Position numbers and translations under genes: made by a program
Notes under the pieces: model-generated
Told to the model about the DNA's origin: nothing
The model's database searches: none
What the model saw: only the letters and a program-made list of their open reading frames with translations
Assembly (NCBI RefSeq): GCF_000718025.1
Contig: NZ_JODS01000014.1
Location: 124,001 to 188,000 of the forward strand
Direction: 5' to 3'
DNA: 64,000 nucleotides
Origin: Kitasatospora purpeofusca
Lineage (GTDB): Bacteria > Actinomycetota > Actinomycetes > Streptomycetales > Streptomycetaceae
In this document: one piece after another, positions 16,740 to 24,434 of the stretch
Layout of the letters: each line of letters starts with the position of its first letter
How positions within the stretch are numbered: position 1 is the stretch's first letter

Positions 16740-16767
16740 TAAAGCCGGGCACGGATGCTGCCGAAGC
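16740..16767 (+). promoter_or_regulatory. Candidate sigma-WhiG promoter of whiI
   Basis: TAAA (16740-16743), a 16-nt spacer and GCCGAAGC (16760-16767) resemble the sigma-WhiG consensus TAAA-N15/16-GCCGATAA. Five of the eight -10 bases match, starting with GCCGA. It is about 79 nt upstream of the whiI GTG. WhiI transcription is known to need sigma-WhiG in S. coelicolor. The surrounding 317-nt gap is AT-rich for this genome. Confidence 0.55.
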
Positions 16768-16845
16768 AGACTGTGACCCTTTCCGAACGCGGAACACTCC
16801 GACCGCCCCCTCGGGGTTCCGTCCGCCACTCCCGCAGGAGGCCTG

Positions 16846-17574
16846 GTGTCGGTCCTTCTTGAGCACCCCGCAAACGTGGTCGCCTACCGCCCGACCAAGC
16901 CCACCGCCATGGTGGTCATCGCCGATCCCCGCGTCCGAAACACCGTCACCCGTCACCTCTGGGCGCTCGGCGTCCGGGACGTGATCGAGGTGTCCTCCAT
17001 CGCCGAGGCCCGCCCCCGGGTCTCCACCCCGCGCGACATCTGCGTCGCCGACGTCCACCTCCCCGACGGCTCGGGGCTGACCATCCTCGCCGAGACCCGC
17101 GCCGCCGGCTGGCCCAACGGGCTGGCACTCTCCGCGGCCGACGACATCGGCGCGGTCCGCAGCGCGCTGGCGGGCGGGGTCAAGGGCTACGTCGTGACCG
17201 GCACCCGCACCAATGTCGCCATGCCGGGCCGCCCGGGCCTGCCGCTCGGCGCCGCCGGGCTGGCCGGCCGGATGCGGCGCCCCGGGATGCCGGGCATGCC
17301 CGGCGCGGCCGGGGCCCCCGGCGGCGCCCCCGGTGCCCACGGCGCCCACGGCGCTCCGGGCGCCCAGCAGACCGCCTACCGCGAGCTGTCCGGCCGTGAG
17401 GTCGAGGTGCTGCGACTGGTCGCCGAGGGCCAGTCGAACAAGGCGATCGGCGTGGCGATGGGCCTCTCGGCCCTCACCGTGAAGAGCCACCTCGCCCGGA
17501 TCGCCCGCAAGCTCGGCACCGGCGACCGGGCCGGCATGGTCGCGGTCGCGCTGCGCACCGGCATCATCCACTGA
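16846..17574 (+). CDS. whiI: Sporulation response regulator WhiI
   Basis: WhiI is an orphan response regulator required for late sporulation septation and spore maturation in Streptomyces aerial hyphae. The 242-aa protein has a receiver-like domain (1-125) with the phospho-site Asp at residue 69 (CVADVHLPDG), Lys at 113 and a Ser in the Thr position. Only one acid (Asp27) is present where canonical receivers have a pair, so the phosphorylation pocket is atypical. A Gly/Pro/Met/Ala linker (~126-175) leads to a LuxR/FixJ helix-turn-helix (ELSGREVEVLRLVAEGQSNKAIGVAMGLSALTVKSHLARIARKL). GTG follows GCAGGAGGCC. Neighbours (hemE, DUF3000, RNase D, fadAB) match the known whiI locus as I recall it. 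Confidence 0.88.
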   Translation: MSVLLEHPANVVAYRPTKPTAMVVIADPRVRNTVTRHLWALGVRDVIEVSSIAEARPRVSTPRDICVADVHLPDGSGLTILAETRAAGWPNGLALSAADDIGAVRSALAGGVKGYVVTGTRTNVAMPGRPGLPLGAAGLAGRMRRPGMPGMPGAAGAPGGAPGAHGAHGAPGAQQTAYRELSGREVEVLRLVAEGQSNKAIGVAMGLSALTVKSHLARIARKLGTGDRAGMVAVALRTGIIH

Positions 17575-17590
17575 GCCCCGGCGCCGCTGC

Positions 17591-17625
17591 GGCGGCCCAG
17601 GAGGAACGTTTCCTCCCGGGCCGCC
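17591..17625 (+). terminator. Hairpin terminator after whiI
   Basis: Arms 17591-17606 and 17610-17625 pair with a single G-T wobble and a 3-nt loop, 17 nt past the whiI stop. Confidence 0.8.
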
Positions 17626-17740
17626 ACCGCGGCCGGGAACGCCCCCCGGGGCCCGTCCGGAGAGCCTCGGGCGGGCCCCTTCATCGGTCTGACCAGTCCG
17701 ACAACACTCCCGGTCGCGGGGTCCGTCGTACCCTTGGTAG

Positions 17741-19018
17741 GTGACCGACGCCGTAGCAGCCATCCCAGAAGAAGCAGCCCCGGTCCCGCTCCTCGAGCCG
17801 AAGGAGGGGATCCCTCCGGTCGTGGCGGACGAGCGGGCGCTGGCCGACACCGTCGCCGCCTTCGCCGCGGGATCCGGACCGGTCGCCGTCGACGCCGAGC
17901 GGGCCTCCGGCTACCGCTACGGCCAGCGGGCGTACCTCATCCAGCTACGCCGCGCGGGCGCCGGGTCCGCGCTGATCGACCCGATCGCCTGCCCCGACCT
18001 CAGCGGGCTGGGCGCGGCCCTCGCGGACACCGAATGGGTGGTGCACGCCGCCACCCAGGACCTGCCCTGCCTGGCCGAGGTCGGCATGAGACCGCAGCGA
18101 CTGTTCGACACCGAGCTGGCCGGCCGGATCGCCGGCTTCGCCCGGGTCGGCCTCGGACCGATGACCGAGAACGTGCTCGGGCTGAGCCTGGCCAAGGAGC
18201 ACTCGGCGGTGGACTGGTCCACCCGTCCGCTGCCCGAGCCGTGGCTGCGCTACGCCGCTCTGGACGTCGAGGTGCTGGTCGAGCTGCGCGACGCACTCGA
18301 ACGGGAGCTGGACGCCCAGGGCAAGCTGGACTGGGCCCTGGAGGAGTTCGCGGCGATCGTCGCCGCCCCCCGCCCGGCCCCGCGGACCGACCCGTGGCGC
18401 CGCACCTCGCAGCTGCACAAGGTCCGCCGGCGCCGCCAGCTGGCCGTGGTGCGCGAGCTGTGGCTGGCCCGCGACCGCACGGCGCAGGAGCGGGACGTCT
18501 CGCCGGGCCGGGTGCTCTCGGACGCCGCGATCGTCAACGCCGCGCTGGCCATGCCGCTGAACATCGCGGCACTGCAGGGCGTCCAGGGCTTCGGGCCCCG
18601 GGTGCACCGGCGTCAGCTGGAGCAGTGGCTGGCCGCCGTCCAGCGCGGGCGGGAGGTGCCGGAGAACCAGCTGCCGCCGGCCGCCGCACCGCACGACGGC
18701 CCGCCGCCGCCGCGCGCCTGGGCCGAGAAGGACCCGGTGGCGGCCGCCCGGCTGAGCGGGGCGCGCGCCGCGGTCGGCGAGCTGGCCGAGCGGCACCACC
18801 TGCCGGCCGAGAACCTGATCACCCCGGACCTGGTCCGCCGGGTCTCCTGGGAGCCGCCGGCCGACGCCTCGGCCGCCAACGTGGCCGCCGCGCTGCGGCG
18901 GCTCGGGGCCCGGCAGTGGCAGGTGGACCTGGTCGCGCCGACGCTGGCCACCGCCTTCGCCGAGGCGGCGAAGGCCGGCGCCGAGGCCAAGGCCGGCACG
19001 GCCGCGCAGCAGGGCTGA
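17741..19018 (+). CDS. rnd: Ribonuclease D (DEDD exonuclease + HRDC)
   Basis: This is a 3'-5' exoribonuclease of the RNase D type, acting on stable RNA 3' ends (425 aa). The DEDDy active site can be traced: VAVDAERASGYRYGQRAYLIQL (Exo I, Asp-x-Glu), WVVHAATQDLPCLAEVG (Exo II, Asp) and WLRYAALDVEVLVEL (Exo III, Tyr-x3-Asp). An HRDC domain follows from about residue 220 (VRRRRQLAVVRELWLARDRTAQERDVSPGRVL), and a second helical C-terminal part closes the protein, as in other actinobacterial homologues. A GTG start is used. It stands alone between the whiI and fadA terminator regions. Confidence 0.9.
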   Translation: MTDAVAAIPEEAAPVPLLEPKEGIPPVVADERALADTVAAFAAGSGPVAVDAERASGYRYGQRAYLIQLRRAGAGSALIDPIACPDLSGLGAALADTEWVVHAATQDLPCLAEVGMRPQRLFDTELAGRIAGFARVGLGPMTENVLGLSLAKEHSAVDWSTRPLPEPWLRYAALDVEVLVELRDALERELDAQGKLDWALEEFAAIVAAPRPAPRTDPWRRTSQLHKVRRRRQLAVVRELWLARDRTAQERDVSPGRVLSDAAIVNAALAMPLNIAALQGVQGFGPRVHRRQLEQWLAAVQRGREVPENQLPPAAAPHDGPPPPRAWAEKDPVAAARLSGARAAVGELAERHHLPAENLITPDLVRRVSWEPPADASAANVAAALRRLGARQWQVDLVAPTLATAFAEAAKAGAEAKAGTAAQQG

Positions 19019-19043
19019 GCGGGCAGGAACAAGGAAGAGCAAG

Positions 19044-19080
19044 GAAGGGGATGTCGCCCGGAGCGGGCGGCATCCCCTTC
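19044..19080 (+). terminator. Hairpin terminator after ribonuclease D gene
   Basis: Arms 19044-19060 and 19064-19080 pair over 17 positions with one wobble and a 3-nt loop. Confidence 0.8.
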
Positions 19081-19168
19081 GTCGTCCCCGGACCGCGGCG
19101 GGCGGGTGAATCAGGGAGTGGGCGACAACACATCCGGTGTTGCGGCTTCCGGGCCTGGGCATGGTGGT

Positions 19169-19184
19169 TACCGACGGGTAGCAT
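19169..19184 (+). promoter_or_regulatory. TACC-N4-GGTA palindrome overlapping a possible -10 of fadA
   Basis: TACCGACGGGTA (19169-19180) is a two-fold symmetric site overlapping TAGCAT (19179-19184), a plausible -10 hexamer about 90 nt upstream of the fadA GTG. A repressor site is inferred; TetR-type fatty-acid regulators would be candidates. Confidence 0.45.
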
Positions 19185-19274
19185 GGCCGTGGGCGGCGCC
19201 GCCCGCGTCCATTCGTGCGACGGCTCGCGGCAGCCTGCCCACCTGAACCGTTGGTCCCTGGGAGGAGAGCCCCC

Positions 19275-20492
19275 GTGCCTCGTACCGCGAGGGACGTCGT
19301 CTTCGTCGATGGCGTCCGCACCCCGTTCGGCAAGGCAGGCCCGAAGGGCATCTACCACGAGACCCGTGCCGACGACCTCGTCGTCAAGTGCATCCGGGAG
19401 CTCGTGCGTCGTAACCCGAACCTGCCCGTCGAGCGCATCGACGAGGTCGCGATCGCGGCCACCACGCAGATCGGTGACCAGGGTCTGACGATCGGCCGCA
19501 CCGCAGCACTGCTGTCGGGCCTGCCGAAGTCCGTCCCCGGCTACGCGATCGACCGCATGTGCGCCGGCGCGCTGACCGCCGTGACCACCACCGCCGGCGG
19601 CATCGCCTTCGGCGCCTACGACGTGGTCGTGGCCGGTGGCGTCGAGCACATGGGCCGCCACCCGATGGGCGAGGGCGTCGACCCGAACCCGCGCTTCGTC
19701 TCCGAGAAGCTCGTCGACGAGTCCGCCCTGTTCATGGGGATGACCGCGGAGAACCTGCACGACCGGTTCCCGCACATCACCAAGGAGCGCTGCGACGCCT
19801 ACGCCGTGCGCTCGCAGGAGAAGGCCGCCAAGGCGTACGCCAACGGCGACATCCAGCCCGACCTGGTGCCGATCTCGATCCGCAACACCAACCCCGAGGT
19901 CGGCGAGACCGGCTGGGGCCTGGCCACCGCGGACGAGCCGATGCGCCCGGGCACCACGATGGAGAGCCTGGCCGGCCTGAAGACCCCGTTCCGCCCGCAC
20001 GGCAACATCACCGCGGGCAACTCGGCCGGTCTGAACGACGGCGCCACCGCCTCGCTGCTGGCCGCCGAGGACGTCGCCGAGGAGCTCGGCCTCCCGGTCC
20101 GGATGCGCCTGGTCTCCTACGCCTTCGTCGGCGTCGAGCCCGAGGTCATGGGCATCGGCCCGGTGCCGGCCACCGAGAAGGCGCTGGCCAAGGCCGGTCT
20201 GACCATCGACGACATCGGCGCGTTCGAGGTCAACGAGGCCTTCGCCGTGCAGGTCCTGGCGTTCCTGGACCACTACGGCATCGCCGACGACGACGAGCGC
20301 GTCAACCCGTTCGGCGGCGCGATCGCGTTCGGCCACCCGCTGGCCTCCTCGGGCGTGCGCCTGATGAACCAGTTGGCCCGCCGCTTCGAGCAGCGCCCGG
20401 ACGTCCGCTACGGCCTCACCACGATGTGCATCGGCTTCGGCATGGGCGCCACCATCGTCTGGGAGAACCCGCACTTCGAGGGTGGTAAGTGA
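19275..20492 (+). CDS. fadA: Acetyl-CoA acyltransferase (3-ketoacyl-CoA thiolase)
   Basis: This is the thiolytic cleavage enzyme of fatty-acid beta-oxidation, forming a complex with the downstream multifunctional subunit. The 405-aa protein contains the nucleophile Cys in YAIDRMCAGALTAV, the NEAFA motif, FGHPLASSGVRLMNQLARRFEQ with the catalytic His, and the second Cys in TTMCIGFGMGATIVWE. The GTG at 19275 follows GGAGGAG at 19261. The C-terminus runs directly into fadB with a 4-nt overlap. The locus matches the fadA-fadB pair found next to whiI in Streptomyces. Confidence 0.93.
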   Translation: MPRTARDVVFVDGVRTPFGKAGPKGIYHETRADDLVVKCIRELVRRNPNLPVERIDEVAIAATTQIGDQGLTIGRTAALLSGLPKSVPGYAIDRMCAGALTAVTTTAGGIAFGAYDVVVAGGVEHMGRHPMGEGVDPNPRFVSEKLVDESALFMGMTAENLHDRFPHITKERCDAYAVRSQEKAAKAYANGDIQPDLVPISIRNTNPEVGETGWGLATADEPMRPGTTMESLAGLKTPFRPHGNITAGNSAGLNDGATASLLAAEDVAEELGLPVRMRLVSYAFVGVEPEVMGIGPVPATEKALAKAGLTIDDIGAFEVNEAFAVQVLAFLDHYGIADDDERVNPFGGAIAFGHPLASSGVRLMNQLARRFEQRPDVRYGLTTMCIGFGMGATIVWENPHFEGGK

Positions 20493-22624
20493 GCATGAGC
20501 ACCACGACTGAGCTGCTGACCCGCGGCGCCGAGCTCTTCCCCGGCGAGGTCGTCACGACCGCGCACGTCCGCCACCTGGACCTGCCGCTGCAGGCCGGCC
20601 GGCTGGCCCTGATCACCCTGGACAACGGCTTCGACCACACCAAGCCGACCACCTTCGGCCCGGGCTCCCTGCTCAAGCTGAGCGAGGCGCTGGACCAGGT
20701 CGAGGCCGAGGCCGCCGAGGGCACCGTCGTCGGCGCCGCGATCACCGGCAAGCCGTTCATCTTCGCGGTCGGCGCCGACCTCAAGGGCGTCGAGCTGCTC
20801 CAGCAGCACGCGGACGCGCTCGCCATCGGCAAGGGCGGCCACGAGGTCTTCAAGCGGATCGCCGCGCTGCCCGTCCCGACCTTCGCCTTCTACAACGGCG
20901 CGGCGATGGGCGGCGGCGTCGAGGTCGGCCTGCACTGCGACTACCGCACGGTGTCGGCGGGCGTCCCGGCGTTCTCGCTGCCCGAGGTCTTCCTCGGCCT
21001 CGTCCCCGGCTGGGGCGGCTGCAGCATCCTGCCGAACCTGATCGGCCCGGCCAAGGCCGTCAAGGTGATCATCGAGAACTCGATGGCGCAGAACAAGCAG
21101 CTCAAGGGCAAGGACGTGTTCGAGCTGGGGATCGCCGACGCGATCTTCGAGCCGGCCGACTTCCTGGAGCAGTCGCTGCTCTGGGCGGCCAAGGTCCTCA
21201 AGGGCGACGTGGCCGTCGAGCGCGAGGCGATCGACCGCGGCAAGGGCTGGGACGACGCCGTCGCCTGGGGCCGGATGGTCGCCGACGCCAAGGTGCACGG
21301 GGCGGCCCCGGCCGCGTACCGGGCGCTGGACATCATCGCCCAGGTGAAGGACCAGGACCTGCAGGCCGGCTTCGACGCCGAGGACGCGGCCCTGGCCGAC
21401 CTCATCATGGGCGGCGAGCTGCGCAGCGGCATCTACGCCTTCAACCTGGTGCAGCGCCGGGCCAAGCGCCCGGTCGGCGCGCCGGACAAGTCGCTGGCCC
21501 GCCCGGTCTCCAAGGTCGGCGTCGTCGGCGCCGGTCTGATGGCCTCGCAGCTGGCCCTGCTGTTCGCGCGCCGGCTGGAGGTGCCGGTGGTCCTCACCGA
21601 CATCGACCAGGAGCGCGTCGACAAGGGTGTCGGCTACGTCCACGCCGAGATCGACAAGCTGCTCGGCAAGGGCCGCATCGGCAAGGACAAGGCCAACCGC
21701 CTCAAGGGCCTGGTCTCCGGCTCGCTCGACAAGGCCGCCGCCTTCGGTGACGCGGACTTCGTGATCGAGGCCGTGTTCGAGGAGATGGGCGTCAAGCAGA
21801 CCGTCTTCGCGGACCTGGAGAACGTGGTCTCGCCGACCTGCGTGCTGGCGACCAACACCTCCTCGCTCTCGGTCACCGAGATGGCCTCGAAGCTGAAGCA
21901 CCCCGAGCGGGTCGTCGGCTTCCACTTCTTCAACCCGGTCGCGATCCTCCCGCTGCTGGAGATCGTCCGCGGCGAGAAGACCGACGACGTCTCGCTGGCC
22001 ACCGCCTTCGGCGTCTCGAAGAAGCTGAAGAAGACCGCGGTGCTCTGCAAGGACGCCCCGGCGTTCGTGGTGAACCGGATCCTGACCCGCTTCATGGGCG
22101 AGATCCAGGGCATCATCGACGAGGGCACCCCGATCGCCACCGTCGAGAAGGGCGTCGAGCCGCTCGGCCTGCCGATGTCCCCGATCGTGCTGCTGGAGCT
22201 GGTCGGCCCGGCCATCGCGCTGCACGTCTCGGAGACCCTGCACGGCGCGTTCCCGGAGCGGTTCACCGTCTCCGAGAACCTCGGCCGGGTGGTCAAGGCC
22301 GGCAAGCGCGGCTTCTACACCTGGGTGGACGGCCAGCAGGTCCTCGACCCCGAGGTGCTGGAGCTGCTCACCTTCGGCGACACCGTGCTGACCGAGGAGC
22401 AGGTGCTGGGCCGCGCCCTGGAGGCCGTCGCCCAGGAGATCGGTCTGATGCTGGAGGAGGGTGTCGTCGCCGAGGCGCAGGACATCGACCTCTGCATGAT
22501 CACCGGCGCCGGCTGGCCCTTCCACCTGGGCGGGATCACCCCGTACCTGGACCGTGAGGGCATCTCGGAGCGTGTGAACGGCAAGCGCTTCCTCGCCCCG
22601 GGCCTGGCCTCCGTGCCCGCCTGA
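20489..22624 (+). CDS. fadB: Fatty oxidation multifunctional enzyme (hydratase/3-hydroxyacyl-CoA dehydrogenase)
   Basis: The alpha subunit of the beta-oxidation complex combines enoyl-CoA hydratase and L-3-hydroxyacyl-CoA dehydrogenase in 711 aa. The N-terminal crotonase half (to ~310) has the oxyanion region FYNGAAMGGGVEVGLHCDYR and the LPEVFLGLVPGWGG loop. The dehydrogenase half opens with the NAD motif VGVVGAGLMASQLALLFAR near residue 340 and continues with FVIEAVFEEMGVKQTVFADLE and VVGFHFFNPVAILPLLEIVRG. The GTG at 20489 overlaps the fadA stop; an ATG two codons later is equally possible. It ends at a strong terminator. Confidence 0.94.
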   Translation: MSMSTTTELLTRGAELFPGEVVTTAHVRHLDLPLQAGRLALITLDNGFDHTKPTTFGPGSLLKLSEALDQVEAEAAEGTVVGAAITGKPFIFAVGADLKGVELLQQHADALAIGKGGHEVFKRIAALPVPTFAFYNGAAMGGGVEVGLHCDYRTVSAGVPAFSLPEVFLGLVPGWGGCSILPNLIGPAKAVKVIIENSMAQNKQLKGKDVFELGIADAIFEPADFLEQSLLWAAKVLKGDVAVEREAIDRGKGWDDAVAWGRMVADAKVHGAAPAAYRALDIIAQVKDQDLQAGFDAEDAALADLIMGGELRSGIYAFNLVQRRAKRPVGAPDKSLARPVSKVGVVGAGLMASQLALLFARRLEVPVVLTDIDQERVDKGVGYVHAEIDKLLGKGRIGKDKANRLKGLVSGSLDKAAAFGDADFVIEAVFEEMGVKQTVFADLENVVSPTCVLATNTSSLSVTEMASKLKHPERVVGFHFFNPVAILPLLEIVRGEKTDDVSLATAFGVSKKLKKTAVLCKDAPAFVVNRILTRFMGEIQGIIDEGTPIATVEKGVEPLGLPMSPIVLLELVGPAIALHVSETLHGAFPERFTVSENLGRVVKAGKRGFYTWVDGQQVLDPEVLELLTFGDTVLTEEQVLGRALEAVAQEIGLMLEEGVVAEAQDIDLCMITGAGWPFHLGGITPYLDREGISERVNGKRFLAPGLASVPA

Positions 22625-22629
22625 GGATG

Positions 22630-22678
22630 ACGACAGAGGGCCCCGGTGACCTGATCGGTCACCGGGGCCCTCTGTCGT
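22630..22678. terminator. Bidirectional terminator, ~22-bp perfect stem
   Basis: Arms 22630-22651 and 22657-22678 are perfectly complementary around a 5-nt loop. It lies between convergent fadB and the GT39-like gene. Confidence 0.92.
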
Positions 22679-22735
22679 TCTCCCGCGGCCCGTACGGGGC
22701 CGTCGCGGGCCTTCCGGCGGGTGCCGGGCCCGTCG

Positions 22736-24277
22736 TCAGCGCTTGAGGCGGTAGACGACGGTGTCGGCGAAGACGCCGACCATCTCGTAGTGGGTGTCCA
22801 GCAGGTTCTCGATCTTCGGGATCATGCCCGGCTGGTACGGCGCGAGGCCGGAGTCGTCGACGACCACCTCGGGCAGGCCCTTGGCGATCTCCTGGTCGAA
22901 GGTCTGCCAGGCGTTGGCCATCGAGAACTGCTCGCCGACGTTGGGGCTGCCGTCCTTGCCGCCGCTGTAGTTGGTCAGGAAGCCGGCCGTGAGGTACCGG
23001 GTGGCGGGCTTGCGGTCGGCGAGCCAGTACAGCTCCGGGTGCATGCCCCAGACCAGCACGGTGTCCTTGGGCGTGGTCTGCGCGGCGACGGCGGTGGCGA
23101 CCTCGGTGGTGCGGTCCAGCCGCTCCCCCGGCCAGGCCAGCGCCAGGCCCCAGAAGACGGTGGCGGCGGCCGTGGTGTACACCAGCACCGGCTTCCAGCG
23201 GACCGCCGAGGTGGCGACCGCCCCGGTGCCCAGCAGCACCAGCGGGGGCATCAGCTGGAGGTAGTAGTGGCCGAAGAAGTGGAAGCCGACGCTGACCGCG
23301 ACCACCGAGGAGAGCAGCCACATCCACAGGTCGGTGGTGGAGCCGTGCTCCTCGCCGGCGACCGGCAGCGGTCGGTGCCGGTACTTCAGCCACAGTCTCC
23401 GGCCGACCGGCAGCAGGAAGCCGAGCCCGGCGCCGACCAGGATCGCCGAGTTGCCGAGCGCCCGCCCGACCATCTGCAGCCAGGCGCCGCCGGAGGTGGC
23501 GTAGTCGCCGCTGCCGGTGACCACCCAGAACAGGAAGCCCTTGGGTTTGGTCAGGATCACCGAGACCAGCGCTATCGGCAGGGTGAAGCCGAAGCCGATC
23601 TTGAACAGGGCGGGGATCCAGCGGACGCCGCGCTGCCGGGCGTCCTGGAAGAGCATCCAGAGCACCGGCAGCAGCACCGCGCCGCCGGTCTGCTTGGTCA
23701 GCGAGCAGAGCGCCACCGCGATGCCCGCGGCCAGCCAGCGGCGGCGTTCGGCGTAGCGGAAGGCGGCCACCATGGCGGGCAGCATGAAGACCTCGAAGGT
23801 CGCCGCCTGGGTGTCCTCCGGGGAGAGCCCGATCGAGACCAGCAGGTAGAGCAGTCCGGCGCCGGCGCCGGCCCGGTTGCCCCAGCGGCCGCGGGCGATC
23901 GAGGCCAGCAGGATCGCGGTGACCAGGTGGGCGGCCACCGCGAGGGTGCGCAGCGGCCAGAGCGAGGCGGAGCCGAAGACCGTGAAGCAGGCCTGGTAGA
24001 GCCAGGGCAGCAGCGGGGGCTTGCGGTCCACCACGGTGTCGTAGAGCACGCCGCCGTCGGCGAGCATCCGGGCCTGGGTGGCCAGGAAGCCCTCGTCGGG
24101 GCTCCAGACCGGGCGGACGAAGGACGGCAGGTGGGTGAGCAGGGCGACCAGGGCCAGCAGCGGCACCAGCCGCGACCAGTAACCCGTCCTCACCCGCTCC
24201 CAGCCGTCGGCCGGGGGTACCCCCAAGGGCAGGCGCTCGGTGAGCGCGGTCGAGCGGGTTCGGGTGGGGGTCGGCAC
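22736..24277 (-). CDS. GT39/ArnT-like membrane glycosyltransferase
   Basis: This 513-aa polytopic protein belongs to the protein-mannosyl/ArnT-like GT-C superfamily, which transfers sugars from polyprenyl phosphates on the outer membrane face. About eleven hydrophobic helices are visible, starting with RLVPLLALVALLTHL. The first external loop carries the GT-C acid motif WSPDEGFLATQARMLADGGVLYDTVVDRKPPLLPW (Asp-Glu). A soluble C-terminal part (from ~400) ends in MVGVFADTVVYRLKR. The GTG at 24277 begins PTPTRTRS, with TAGG about 20 nt upstream. Acceptor and donor are not readable. It is a single gene between dxs and the fadB terminator. Confidence 0.82.
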   Translation of the reverse strand: MPTPTRTRSTALTERLPLGVPPADGWERVRTGYWSRLVPLLALVALLTHLPSFVRPVWSPDEGFLATQARMLADGGVLYDTVVDRKPPLLPWLYQACFTVFGSASLWPLRTLAVAAHLVTAILLASIARGRWGNRAGAGAGLLYLLVSIGLSPEDTQAATFEVFMLPAMVAAFRYAERRRWLAAGIAVALCSLTKQTGGAVLLPVLWMLFQDARQRGVRWIPALFKIGFGFTLPIALVSVILTKPKGFLFWVVTGSGDYATSGGAWLQMVGRALGNSAILVGAGLGFLLPVGRRLWLKYRHRPLPVAGEEHGSTTDLWMWLLSSVVAVSVGFHFFGHYYLQLMPPLVLLGTGAVATSAVRWKPVLVYTTAAATVFWGLALAWPGERLDRTTEVATAVAAQTTPKDTVLVWGMHPELYWLADRKPATRYLTAGFLTNYSGGKDGSPNVGEQFSMANAWQTFDQEIAKGLPEVVVDDSGLAPYQPGMIPKIENLLDTHYEMVGVFADTVVYRLKR

Positions 24278-24434
24278 GGATGACAACCTACCGGGCGGAA
24301 TCGGCACGGGCAGCGCCGGTCCCGCCTTTGGTGCGATTATCGGCCTCACTGTTGCAGAGCTGTCGCAGAGCCGGGGCGGAGTGCCGCCGCCCGGGGCTCT
24401 CCCCCGGACGGCGGTACTCCGCGCGGCGAAGCGG

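Noticed and set aside
24350..24434. Gap between the GT39-like gene and dxs checked for a small gene or RNA
   Set aside because: Only 85-157 nt depending on start choice, without a hairpin or reading frame that could be supported.
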